From: Schistocerca nitens
Taxonomy: Eukaryota; Arthropoda; Insecta; Orthoptera; Acrididae
Assembly: GCF_023898315.1 (NCBI RefSeq)
Contig: NC_064615.1
Coordinates: 7,698,501-7,762,500, forward strand
Direction of reading: 5' to 3'
Length of the DNA: 64,000 nucleotides
The translations under genes were made by a program, and so were the position numbers. Shown in pieces: positions 41,324 through 52,775 of the stretch; positions within the stretch are counted from its first letter, which is position 1, and every line of letters begins with the position of its first letter. Under the pieces are notes generated by a model. That model saw nothing but the letters and a program-made list of their open reading frames with translations, did not search any database and was not told where the DNA came from.

Positions 41324-44300
41324 TTCCCGTCTATGAGGACACTGGCGCTCACCAGGCGGTTACTTTTCCTAAGCCAGTAGTTACGGGAACTGGTAAGACA
41401 GATCAGAATACTCAGACTGAACATGTGGATGAGGAATCGGTAGCATCTAAGAATACAGCAGAAATATTAGTTCACTCACAGTATTTGATAGATACCGTGT
41501 TAGAGACGCTTTCTAAGTGGGAAGAGAAAGAGAAGGCGCAGCAGTGTAACAATAGGGAAGAGCTACAAAATACTGAATTGTCAGGTGAAGAAGCAGAAGA
41601 AATTCATGCTTATATTTACGATGAGGATGATGTGCTCTTATCTAAAGTGCCTGTGCAGGATGTTGATACTGTACTAATAGATTTAGGACAGGAGGTAAGT
41701 GAGAATGTAGAGGGTAGCCTGTTGGGTGTCGATGAACCCAGTAGCTGTGACCAGTTGTCGCTTGAGAAGGAACCCGACGATAATGGTGAAAGTGGTTTAG
41801 CTGTAACTAGTGCTATGCCCGGTCTGGAGGCGCAGAATCGCTCAGACTACAGTAATTTGGGTTATGTTCACCAAACTAAATGTAATGAAGTCGTGCGGTG
41901 TTTCGATTTGAAAGTAATAGACCGACTGGAAAAGGCAGCTGAAAATGTAATTCAGGAAACCCCTACGCACTGTGACCTAAACGTAATGAAGACAGATGTC
42001 GATCACTTTAGTTGGAGACAAATCCAAAAGGAGCTATTGGATGAGTTTGAGGAACCACCTGTACAACCTAGAATAAGCCACCCTATAATAATAGCGAATA
42101 TGTTGGGTATCAATGTACGTTGTCTCTTAGAAAGTGGAAGTGAAGTGAGTGCGATATCTCAGTCCTTCTTTGATGCATTACCGGGTAAAGACAAGCTTAC
42201 AGTAATGAGGGTATCAGGACTAAGAATAATTGGTGCTACTGGCAAGGTGTCAAAAACGGTAAAGCAAGAAGCTTTGCTGACCTTTAACATTAATGGTAAT
42301 TTAATTGATCATCCATGTTTAATTGTAAACAATCTCAGTATTGAGGTTTTAATTGGCATAGATTTCTTGTCAAAATATCAGAGTGTTGTTGACTTTGAAA
42401 GAAGCCAGTTAAAAATGGTCTTGCCGATAACCGGAGTAATTACAGTACCTTTTAGTGGTAAACATGTAGTAACTAATGATGAAACTTGGGAGCTGCCTAT
42501 GCGAGTTCTGAAAAATAGGAGATATTGGGACGAAGGTGTTAATCTTAGTACAAGTAAGCTAAACACAGAAGAAGAAGAAGCAATTATTTTAGGCAAAATA
42601 GAAGCTGAATTGCAGGAAATCGATAATATTTCAGCTAATCAGAAGGAAGAACTGAGAAAGGTTTTAAAAAGGCATCATAAGGTATTTTCAGATCGACCTG
42701 GCGTGGTCAAAGGTTATGAATGTCAATTAAAGGTGAAACCTGGCCAAGTGTTTTTCAGGAAGCCATACCAAATACATGTAGCTAGGAAGGAGGCAGTTCG
42801 AAAGGAGATACAGGAGAAAAAGCGGTCAGTGAGTACAATAATCCTCTTGTTGTTGTACCAAAAAGAGACGGGAGTGTCAGATTGGTCTTGGACGCTCGTT
42901 GGTTGAATGAAATAGTGGTTAGGGAAAGTGACAGACCGCAGAACATGGACGAGTTATTGCAAAAGTTCCGGGGAGTAAAATTCTTAACTTCTATGGACAT
43001 CACGTGTGGATATTGGAAAGTTCAAGGAAGTACACAGCTTTCTTGTACGAAGGAGTTTGTTACCAATACCGTGTGGTACCTTTCGGACTTAATATCTCTG
43101 TTTGTGCCTTCGTACGTGTGATGTGCCATGTTTTAGGACCAGCCTTAAGTAATAAAATAACAGTCTACGTAGATGATCTGTTAATAGCAACTCCTACCTG
43201 GGAAGAACACATAGCTTTATTAGAGGAAGTGTTAGAGGCTATTGAGAGAGGTGGCATGAAACTAAAGATTGAAAAGACAGAGTGCGTTAAAGGGGAAATA
43301 GGTTTCTTGGGATATAGGATAAGTGGAAAAAGTATTCTGCCTGACCCAGGCAAGCTAGCAGTCATTGAAAAATTTGAGGCTCCCAGAAACAAGAAGCAGT
43401 TGAGATCGATGTTCGGTCTTTTCGGCTTCTATAGGCGTTTTGTTAGTGATCAGGCTTTTAATGGTCCCTGTCTTCACCTCCTGCTGAAAAAGAATACCCC
43501 TTGGGTTTGGACAGCAGAATGTCAACAGGCGTTTGAGGTGCTTAAACAATCTTTAATTAATAGTCCTATTTTACATCATCCTGATTTTGAAAAACCATTC
43601 TGTATGTCTGTTGATGCTCGTGGCTATGGTATAGCTGTGGAGATATTCCAAGTAGAAATAGAGAACGAACAAGAAGTGCACAAGACTATAGCTTTCGCAA
43701 GTCGATCTTTACAGGCAGCAGAGAGAAATTATGGCATCTCAGAACTGGAAGCATTGGCAATTGTATTTGGGGTACAGAAGTTTGAGCAGTATCTATTAGG
43801 TCACAAGATAATTGTTTACAGTGACCATAAGGCGTTGACCTTTTTAAAGACCTGTAAGTTGAGGTATGCTCGTTTGGTAAGATGGTCATTGTATCTCCAG
43901 CAGTTGGACCTTGAGGTTAGATATATTGAAGGGAAAGACAATCTGGTAGCTGATGGGTTATCTAGAAGTGCGGAGCTCTGTGATGACGCGGGAATTACAG
44001 CAACAGACCTAAATGAAGTTCGAATGTTTGCATTGCACGAAGTAAAGGAAGAAAGTGCATTAAAGAGAGTGATTAAGAACTTGAGGCGTGAGCAGAATGC
44101 AGATGATCAACTCAAATTAGTGAAGAGCTATTTAGGAAATGCGAACTATCCTAAGGTTTCGCAATACTATTGTCTGCATAAAGGTATTCTGTTTAGAAGG
44201 AAAAAGGTAGGTGTTTCTGAGTGGAAGCTGTGCTTTCCCTCACAACATGTAGACTTACTAATCGACTATGTACACCTGAGGTATGGGCACTACGGTGCAA

Positions 44301-45267
44301 AGAAGTGCATTGCAAAATTAAAAGAGAAGGCTGTGTTTGACAACATGTACCGCCGTGTGGCCAAGCGTCTAGCATCTTGTGTAGTGTGCCAGAAAGTCCG
44401 TGCTGCTAACACCAGAATACAAGTGGATATGCATTCAGTAGAGCCAACTGAAACCCTAGAATTACTGGCTTGTGATTTGTTTGGCCCTCTTCCTGTTTCG
44501 AGAGGTAGTTGCATGTTGTTGTGGATGGATTCAGTAAATATGTTAAGCTATACCCAATTAAAAGAGCAAATGCAAAAACCTTGGTTGAAAAGTTGGAAAA
44601 AGATTTCTTCGTGAACATTGGCGTTCCGAAGAATTTGCTGTCAGACAATGGGCCTCAATTTACTTCTGATAGATTTAAGGAATGTCTAGATAAGGCCGGC
44701 GTGAAACATCTGAAAATATCTGCGTATTTCCCCCAAGGAAATATGAGTGAACGTATTATGAGAGAATTGAATAGGCTTTGCAGAACTGATTGTGCTCGGA
44801 AACACTCAAGTTGGGCAGAGCACATTAAGTATTTTGAGAATGTAATTAACAACTTAAGACATGATGCAACTGGTTTTGCACCTTGCGAATTGATGTTTGG
44901 CCAAGAACCGCACAATGTGATTGCAGATATAGTAGAATTCCCTATTCTAACGCAAATATCCACAGACGAGAAGAAATTAAAGGCTAGGGCAAATATAAGA
45001 AAAAGAGCGTTGGAAAGGAAGAAGCGTCATGACGCAAAAGCTGTACCTACTAGTTTTGAAATAGGTCAGTTAGTCCTTGTCAAAACCAAGGAAAAATCAA
45101 AGAAAGTAAATGCAGAAACAAAGAAATTCATCTTCGTATACCAAGGACCTTTCAGGATCATGGGAAAACCAGATGCCAATGCATATAGGCTAGAGTACCC
45201 TAAAAGTAAAAAGCTATTAGGTCTCAGGAACGTGATCGACCTAAAGAAATTCATAGGTAGTGAATGA
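41305..45267 (+). pseudogene. Gypsy pol, frameshifted
   Basis: Pol opens in the -1 frame relative to gag at 41305. A long acidic N-terminal part precedes the protease (about 42070-42400), whose active-site box reads LLESGSEVS: the catalytic Asp is Glu (codon 42130-42132). RT: IPY-like KPYQIHVARKEA, VPKRDGSVRLVLDARWLN, YVDDLLIA (43166 onward). RNase H: SVDARGYG, SELEAL, YSDHKAL. Integrase: HLRYGHYGAKK and CVVC zinc finger (44272-44395), then Asp in LLACDLFGP, Asp in LSDNGPQFTS, Glu in MSERIMREL. Frame changes occur near 42820, 43015 and 44505. It is inactive from these breaks and the protease change. Confidence 0.88.
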
Positions 45268-45650
45268 ATGCTGTAGGGAGGAGGTTGTTCTGTAACCTCT
45301 ACACAGTGTGGCAGCTGTGCAGTCCCAGCTGTGTGAGATCTTCCTTCCATTTCAGGTCTCACTCATTCTTCATCTTTCCTATCCACCTAAAATTTCGACC
45401 TCTTCTTTCCAACACATTAAATTTTCCGTTATGACTATCAAACCAATAATAAACTAACGAATGCTGTAGGGAGGAGGTTGTTCTATAACCTCTACACAGT
45501 GTGGCAGCTGTGCAGTCCCAGCTGTGTGAGATCTTCTTCCATTTTCAGGTCTCACTCATCCTTCATCTTTCCTATCCACCCAAAATTTCGACCTCTTTTT
45601 TTTTCAACGCAAAAATTTTCCGTCATGGCTATCAAGCCATGAGTTCTGTA
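45266..45650 (+). repeat. 193-bp tandem duplication after pol stop
   Basis: Two copies start with GAATGCTGTAGGGAGGAGGT at 45266 and 45459. Both contain CTACACAGTGTGGCAGCTGT and CCCAGCTGTGTGAGATCTTC. The first unit begins inside the last codons of integrase, so the pol stop region forms part of the duplicated unit. Confidence 0.9.
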
Positions 45651-47872
45651 ATCATTCTATCCACCGATTAGTGAAGAAAAATACCTGATGTGACAAACCT
45701 AACAGTGGCATAAACAATAGAGAAGTATGACGTAATTAAGATACAAATGTATTTGAGTAACAATTATGTATAGAACCCTGGTAATATTGTAAGTACAAAG
45801 TGTTGTTTTATTGGAAATGGTCCACCGACAGTAATTTAAAAAAGATATACAAATTCATGTACAAGCAGGATCTGAAGTGGCAGTGAAACCTATTGTATGC
45901 TGCAGAGCTAACTAATTAATAGTAAAAGAGATTGCTTAGTGTTATGAAAAAATATGCAGACAAGTTGTAAGAATAAACTCACCTTGTGTAGCAAGGAATG
46001 GCAGTATAATAGAATTGAACAGTGTTTGTGGTCGAGACGTGAAGGACACGTCCCTGAAGTATTTATAAGGTTGGAGCTGGCCATTATTTGGTGTAGTGTG
46101 TGACAGGACACACCTACACGTATTGAGGTTATGAGTTGGAGGCGTGAATGCGACCATAGGTACCCTTATGTTAGATGAGACAGAGCAGCTTATGGTGTCC
46201 TATAGGTGTAAGGAATTTAGCATTACGCTCGTCCATAATTACTTGATGCATTTTAGTAGTAGGTCGAGGGAGACTACCTGTGGTTTCAGCGTCCAATCGA
46301 GTGGAAATGGATTGCCACGTGAGCAAACTGATCAGCTGCAATACGCTATGGATATGAAGTAAATGTGCTATCCTGTGCTTTAAATTTTAATGGAGTGAGT
46401 ATTACTTAAGTTCATACACTAGCAAAGTAAGTAAGCACATAATGACAGACGTGAAACATTATTTATAGCTCAACATAAATACAAATGGTTCAAATGCTCT
46501 GAGCACTATGGGACTCAACTGCTGTGGTCATAAGTCCCCTAGAACTTAGAACTACTTAAACCTAACTAACCTAAGGACAGCACACAACACCCAGCCATCA
46601 CGAGGCAGAGAAAATCCCTGACCCCGCCGGGAATCGAACCCGGGAACCCGGGCGTGGGAAGCGAGAACGCTACCGCACGACCACGAGATGCGGGCTCAGC
46701 ATAAATACACTTCGATGAAGTAAGTACATAGTTGCAGATGTGGAACCGACACAGCAGAAGAGGACCAATAAGTGGATTTTGTAGTCAACTAAACGTAGTG
46801 TGTTTTGAACACTCAGAACTGTACTATTACCAAAAGTTACTCACATGTACAAAGAAGCTGAGAAAACAACCACTAATCAAATATACTCATACTATCTCTA
46901 AGAATAAGGTAATCAAAGATGAGTCAGCTAAGTGAATAAAATACAAATGTATCAGGAATGTACCGAGCATTGGTTCAGTGTTCCGGCCCAGAAATAATAA
47001 ATTCAGATTAAATAGGATTCATGATTGTATGCCTTGAGCATTAATTTTCTCTAGTACGTGACTAACGGCGTTTTGAGTCATTTGTTTACCGATTTTATGA
47101 CAGTTAAGTAACCGTAAGAGTAAAATTGAAAAAGTTCTGTTAACTTTGTTCCAGCAATATATTGAAGGAAAAAATGTATATATCCCTATTTCATTGTGAC
47201 CCACCCTTAGATATTAAGTGAACAGAGCCTGAGGCACTCTTTTTGTTTGTTCTACAGGACAAACCAGATAATGGCAGCCTGGTAGCTGCGTGAAAGCGTG
47301 GAGTGACTTGGACACAACTCACAGTGACCCCTCCCCTTTCCCCATGTAATTTAGAGTGAACGTGAAGGACGCACACCATAGCAACTTCCCCTCCTCTACC
47401 CTTGTGAATGGAAGTGTAGGACGCCAGCCAAAGCGGCTACAACCACGTGTGTAAAAATGATTTGTGAAAATTTCTTTCAGGTTTAGAAAAGACTGCTAAG
47501 AGATAATCATCTGTTTATGTATCATGTTATATTTTCTCTGAATTTTTGTATGTAAAAATGTATTTAATGGATTTAAGATTTTCATAATTTTACATATTTT
47601 ATGTGTTTGTTTGTCTAAGGCAATATGTATGCCAAAGTGTTTCATGGACTTTGCTTAAAAATTTTGAGTAATAATGTTGCTTAAGAGGCAGTGAACATGC
47701 CCGCAATTTAAATAATTAATGTAAGTAATCAGTTTTCTTCTAATGTTTCTACATGTTTATATTTCAATTTTAATTTTTCATAGGAAGTTACGCTGTACTC
47801 TTGCTTCCCCTTTTGTAATTAAATTTTTTTTTCGTTCATTAACATTCATAAACAAAAAATTTAAGTAGAGGG
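45651..47872 (+). other. Gypsy 3' internal region, no env recognised
   Basis: About 2.0 kb without the SINE. A plus frame at 46144-46362 (72 codons) has no signal peptide, furin site or membrane segment that would support an envelope protein. The rest is AT-rich and stop-rich. A near-perfect SINE (46484-46694) lies within. Confidence 0.5.
46484..46694 (-). mobile_element. tRNA-derived SINE
   Basis: Minus-strand SINE flanked by CTCAACATAAATACA (46469-46483) and CTCAGCATAAATACA (46695-46709), one mismatch in 15. Its head (GCCCGCATCTCGTGGTCGTG) and body match 19617-19824 almost base for base, so both come from the same young subfamily. Confidence 0.92.
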
Positions 47873-49200
47873 TGATGTAGGGAAGCAGCCTACTCACGCC
47901 GTAGTAAATTCACATCAGTCTTTCCATTGTGTGCCAGCCAGTCTGTTGTAACTAGCTCTGACGTCATAAATGTTGCGCAATACTTTAAAAATCAAGCAAA
48001 TAACCTAAAACATTTCTAGCATGTCAAGAGTAATACTAAATTAATATGTGTTAAATATCAGTTCGATAACTTTAGCCATTTTCGAAATTTGGACGTTTTT
48101 CTGTAAAAATCATTGGCGCAACAGAAAAGAGCTAGAAAGTTAAAAATTTATATTTAGATTCATCTTTCATAATAATTTAATAAAAACAGTACTTTGGATT
48201 TCAGAAACTAAAATTTTAGTGGAAATTCATGATTTTCTGGTTTTCGTCTTAAAACTTAAGGAAGCAAGATAGATTAAGTAGGCTAATAAATAAGGCTAGG
48301 ATGTTTATATTTAAGTAGAATGGAGATTCGCTATAACCATAAGAATGTGAGAAGTTTCATTTGAATACCTATAAAACTATAGCGATAGCGTATCTCCAAA
48401 GCGCCAGTTTAGAGCTCGTCTACTGCGTGCAGTGTAATTAAATTAATTCTCTCGCCCAAAATATTTAACTTAGCCACGTCAAAATTTTATTATTAATACT
48501 TACCTGTGTGTTGAATGCACATTTAAATTGAGAGCTTTATCGGCCATCAGCAAAAGAAGCTATGATTTATTCGGTAACTTAAAGTGGTGCATTACTAGCC
48601 CAGCGGCTAGTCGGGAGAGCCGATTTGATCAGGCCTTAGCCGTCCGCACCGCGGCTTTATATATAAGAACGCTGCGCGAGGAAGCAAGGCCCCAGTTCTC
48701 TCCAGACGCTGAATAACACACCATCTGTGTCGGGAGTCGCGTCGCGTCGGTATCATTGCTACAAACAGCCTCGGATGCCGTATTAAGTTACTTGGGATAC
48801 GTGTAACCATGAAATCATTTTCGAGTGAAGTGTTAATTCTGGGATGACTTTAATTATCGATTATCAGTTTGCGTATGTCGTATTTTCACGTGCCGCCGCG
48901 GGACAAACATTCTACCATTATTTAGCGTGGCGTTTGATGAACCTAATCATCAAATTATGGCGAGCATTCATTTAAATATTCAATTTGGACAATTATAGTT
49001 GCATCAGCGCATTAGACTCTGAACTGCTCTGTTAGTTAGGTTGTGTGGATCCTTTTGTTTTTCATCTGTGACTTTCAGAATATACTCAACTATTTTAGAA
49101 AATCGTTTTTGATTATAAATCCCGGACAATCTCCTAATTCCTCAGAGCTATAAGCTGTAACTATAAGTGTATTCTCAGATGAAGTGGGCACAAGGAATTC
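47873..49200 (+). repeat. Candidate 3' LTR of Gypsy element (end not resolved)
   Basis: The purine-rich AAGTAGAGGG immediately before TGATGTAGGGAAGC at 47873 looks like a polypurine tract followed by an LTR start. The region contains a promoter-like stretch at 48655-48720. No 5' LTR is present for comparison, so the right boundary is a guess and the assignment tentative. Confidence 0.4.
48655..48720 (+). promoter_or_regulatory. Candidate LTR promoter (TATA box)
   Basis: TTTATATATAAGAACGC gives a good TATA box at about 48657-48666. CCCAGTTCTCTCC about 30 bp downstream is a plausible initiator. GC-rich sequence lies on both sides. It fits an LTR promoter, but no transcript evidence exists here. 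Confidence 0.45.
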
Positions 49201-50479
49201 TAATTACAGGCTTCACGTTTTGCTAATCAGTTTCTGGTAGCCAATATTGTAGTTAGAGAGCCACTGTTGAGAACGGCAAACAACAGCAAAAATAATAGGA
49301 ACATTTTTAAGAACAATAATTTCACCCGCCGCCGCACATATGGTTAATCGGCCGGGAAGTGTTTCTACATTCTACAAATATTTATATAACAGCAACATAT
49401 TTTCCCTACCCGCCGCCCCACACAGCTATGATTTATGAAGAAACACAAACTATAATATGCAGTGAAAAATAGCTGTTAATTTATGTTTAACGAAATTTGG
49501 TATTTTTATCATGTTCAATGTTCATCTTCCAAAAGAAGTTCTCTTAGAAAAAACATCGAGCTTTCCCTCTCCTGCTTTCTCCTCGCCATCTATTTTGTTT
49601 TCAAAAATTTAACAACGAAAATCTCCTTTATATCACCTGTCCTTTAGCTGTTACATTTCGAATGATTACACGCATCTGTCGTCGTGACCTAGTCTCGCGG
49701 CCTTGACTTCGCGCGGATTGGAACTTTTACGCTCGAAACAAGCCGAGAATTTAAAGTTTAACTTTTATTACTAACCATTTTGTATTAGAACTTGCTAATG
49801 TTTTGAAAATGCAAGTTACTAATAACAATTTTGACAAGATGTAGCCGGTTTTAGATGTCAGTTTGAACTGTTCCAAAAGGCTGTCGTATAATATCACAAA
49901 CGTTGTGTGGATGCGAGGTTCAGTTCTCTATTTTCTTTTTTTTTTTTTTTTTTTGAAGAAAAAGAGAAGAAGAACAAGAATATACTTGCAGCATACTTCA
50001 CTGCACTGACATGGGCCACCGATGCTGAATTTTGTATTTTACTTATTTGCAGCTGAATGAATCACATTTCCGAAAGCTTTTCTTTTAATATTGCAAGTTT
50101 ACCTGAAAATGGGATGGATCCAAGCAAGACCATTACGACTTTGGAAAAGTTCTTCTGCAATACTTGATATTACTACACCTTGAATTTTACACTTTACCTC
50201 AAAATGAATGCAAGTCAAAATTATCCATGCCAACGTAACGTGTGACCATTAAAAAAAACGTTGTTCAAGTTAAAGACATCCTTGCTTTGTAATTACAAAT
50301 AATCACGCAGGCTGGGATCTTTGACCAGAGATGGACCACTTTCTTACATTGACTACGGAAACAGAATCGGAAATTTCTGTAGGTAACATTAATACAAGTC
50401 ATTACAAGGAGCTAATAAACTATGTGGTTGAAACTGAAATGCACATCTTCGCTGATTCGACTGTTACTCCTCAAATAAT
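49201..50479. other. No recognised gene; poly-T tract
   Basis: AT-rich, with repeated CCCGCCGCC-type GC patches (49327, 49410). A poly-T run lies at 49936-49954. Part of this may still belong to the Gypsy LTR. Confidence 0.4.
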
Positions 50480-51722
50480 TTTAAATACGGAAATAACTGA
50501 ATGTTCTTGCCTTGTAACATATATGCTGTTTCTTCTAAGGAATCTGCATGGATTCCGAAAACCACGATCATGTGAAAACCAACTCGTTCTGTTCGCACCC
50601 GAGACCATGAAGACCATGAAGCCAATTGATACAGGCTCCCAGGTAGATGCCGTACTCCTTGACTTCCGGAAGGCATTCAATACACTTATCTATTAATGCT
50701 TAAAGAATAAAATACGGGCGTACGGAATAGCACACTAACAGTGTGGCTGGATTAAAGACTTTCTAGCAAACAGAACACAGCGAGTCCTTCTGAACGAAGG
50801 TAAGTCTTCAGTAATAAAAGTAACTTCGGGCGTGTCCCAGAGAAGTGTCATAAGACCATTATTACTTTTTTGAACATGTATATGAATGAATGCTAAACGT
50901 CAAAAGTTCCATGAGGCTTTTCGCAGATGATGCTGATGTACACAGAGAAGTCGCCACATTAAATAACTGTGTCGAAATGCAGGAAGAATAGTAGGGGATC
51001 GACGCTCTCTGCGGGGACTGGCAATTAACCCATCAACATAAACAGTTTCAACGTCTTGCGTACACGTAGACAGAAAGACCCATTATCGTACGATTATGCG
51101 ATTGAAGAACAATCACTGGAAGCAATTACTTCCATAAAATACTCTATGTAGGAGTGTACGTACTAAGCGTTTTAAGTGGAAGGACTATATAAAATTAATC
51201 GAGGGTAATGCAGGTGCCAGACAGATTCATTGGAAAAATCCTTAGAAAATGTAGTCCATGAACAAAACACGTAGCTTACAAAACACTCCTTCAACCAATA
51301 TTTTAATATTGCTTAACAGTATGGGACCCGCACCAGACAGGACTGATAGAGGAATGAGAGAAGACCCAAAGAAGAGCAGCACGTTTTATTACAGGTTAGT
51401 AAGCGCAAATGCGTCTCAGAGATAATTATCCAACTCCATTGGCAGACGCTGAAAGACAGGTGTCCTGCGTCACGGTATGGTATTCTGTTAAAAGTTTCGA
51501 CAGCGTACGTTTCTTGAAGAGACATTCAGTAAGTTGCTCCCTCCTACGTATATCTCGCGAAAAGACCATAAAGATAAAACTAGGATATTCGTGTCCAGAC
51601 GGAGGCTTACCAGCAACCGTGCTTCCCGGAACCTTATGCGACTGGAACTGGACAAGGGGGAGGTGACGCTGGTACACAAGGTACCCTCTGCCACACACCG
51701 TAAGGTGCCTTGCGGAGTATAG
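50480..51722 (+). mobile_element. Jockey/CR1-type LINE, 5'-truncated
   Basis: Plus-strand copy of the 3277-4205 family. HGFRKPRSCENQLV (about 50548) and DAVLLDFRKAFN (about 50650) mark the RT start; MRLFADDADVHREV (about 50910) the catalytic box; PHQTGLIEE and RRAARFITG (about 51340-51400) the C-terminus. Multiple stops and shifts break it (for example VSQRSVIRP where VPQGS is expected). The 3' end reads CACACCGTAAGGTGCCTTGC and GGAGTATAGATGTA, the family terminus. Confidence 0.75.
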
Positions 51723-51766
51723 ATGTACCTGAAGAATTGTGGCGACGACAAATATTACACAAGGTA

Positions 51767-52045
51767 GCAATATAACTTTACTGAAACTAGTAATCAGGAT
51801 TTGAATCAGCTGCGATTTGGGAAATAAAACTTCTATTTGTGAAGTTTTTTACGCTGATTCAGAGTTCGGTCTCCTTCTGACAAAGTTAAGTAATTACATG
51901 TCACATGCAGTGGCTTTATAATTCACGTATCCAACGATCTGAAGATGGCAATATAAGTTTGCTGTAACTAGAAATCAATATACGTATCAGCTGCGATCTG
52001 GGCAATAAAACTTTTATTTTGGGAGCTGTTTTACGTTAAACAGTT
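51767..52045. repeat. 181-bp direct duplication
   Basis: GCAATATAACTTTACTGAAA at 51767 and GCAATATAAGTTTGCTGTAA at 51948 begin two related units. Both continue with ATCAGCTGCGATYTGGG and AATAAAACTTYTATT. They are diverged (roughly 80-85 percent by eye). No coding frame. Confidence 0.65.
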
Positions 52046-52342
52046 TCTTCACGTCTCTTTCAGCATAGACGAAAATGGATCACCATGACGCCTTATAGAG
52101 CCATTGCTCGTGAAGAACAAGTCGCGCAATTATTTCACCATTCTTTATGTCCGGAAAAATCCTCCATCTTCGAGGAATATTTTACTGAGACGAATCACAA
52201 CTGCCCGCTTATTACCATATATTTTCCTCAATCTCCTTAACTAAGTTTCGTCGCACATTATTTAACATTTTAACAGTGCGCTTCAAAACATCGACAACAC
52301 CTTAACACTATCCACAAGCGAGTCCTACCAGCGAGCGACTTC

Positions 52343-52365
52343 GTGTGTGTGTGTGTGTGTGTGTG
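52343..52365. repeat. (GT)n microsatellite
   Basis: About eleven GT units followed by a G-rich patch GGAGGGGCGGGGGG. Confidence 0.9.
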
Positions 52366-52589
52366 GAGGGGCGGGGGGTCCTCTAAGACGCGTCAAGGGA
52401 AAAATACAGTGCTTCCCCAGTTTACTTGAATAACCATTGCACACTCTCCGGAGTAGAACGATCATTTACAATTAAAATTAGACGAACGTATTTCCTTTCA
52501 ATGCCACATTACAATTAATAATGTCTTTCTGTACAGTGTACATTTCTATGTAATATTACTGCTCAGTATGCGATCCGCAAGAGGTAGTG

Positions 52590-52775
52590 CTGCCAGAGAA
52601 AAGAGAGAAGACCCAAAGAAGAGCACCAAGTTTCATCACAGATTTATTTAGGAAGTACGAAAGCGTCTCAGAGACGATCAGCCAACACCAGTGGCAGATT
52701 CTGAAAGACAGGCTTTCTGCATCACGTTAGCGTCTACCGTTAAAATTCCGAGACTGTACGTTTCTTGAAGTCCGT
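52590..52775 (+). pseudogene. Jockey/CR1-type LINE fragment
   Basis: A short piece of the same LINE family: EKREDPKKSTKFHHRF, then VSETISQHQWQILKDR in a shifted frame, matching the block after RRAARFITG in the 50480-51722 copy. It has no 3' terminus. Confidence 0.6.

Larger units (their letters stand above)
40468..45267 (+). mobile_element. Ty3/Gypsy retrotransposon, 5'-truncated
   Basis: Metaviridae-type element with gag, protease, RT, RNase H and integrase in the Gypsy order. The 5' LTR and start of gag are missing: sequence switches from the tandem repeat to gag at 40468. A candidate 3' LTR starts at 47873. Pol has several small deletions that change frame. The capsid part resembles that of the gag-only element at 30076-32400. 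Confidence 0.88.

Noticed and set aside
46144..46362. Envelope gene of the Gypsy element
   Set aside because: Only 72 codons, with no signal peptide, transmembrane helix or cleavage motif.
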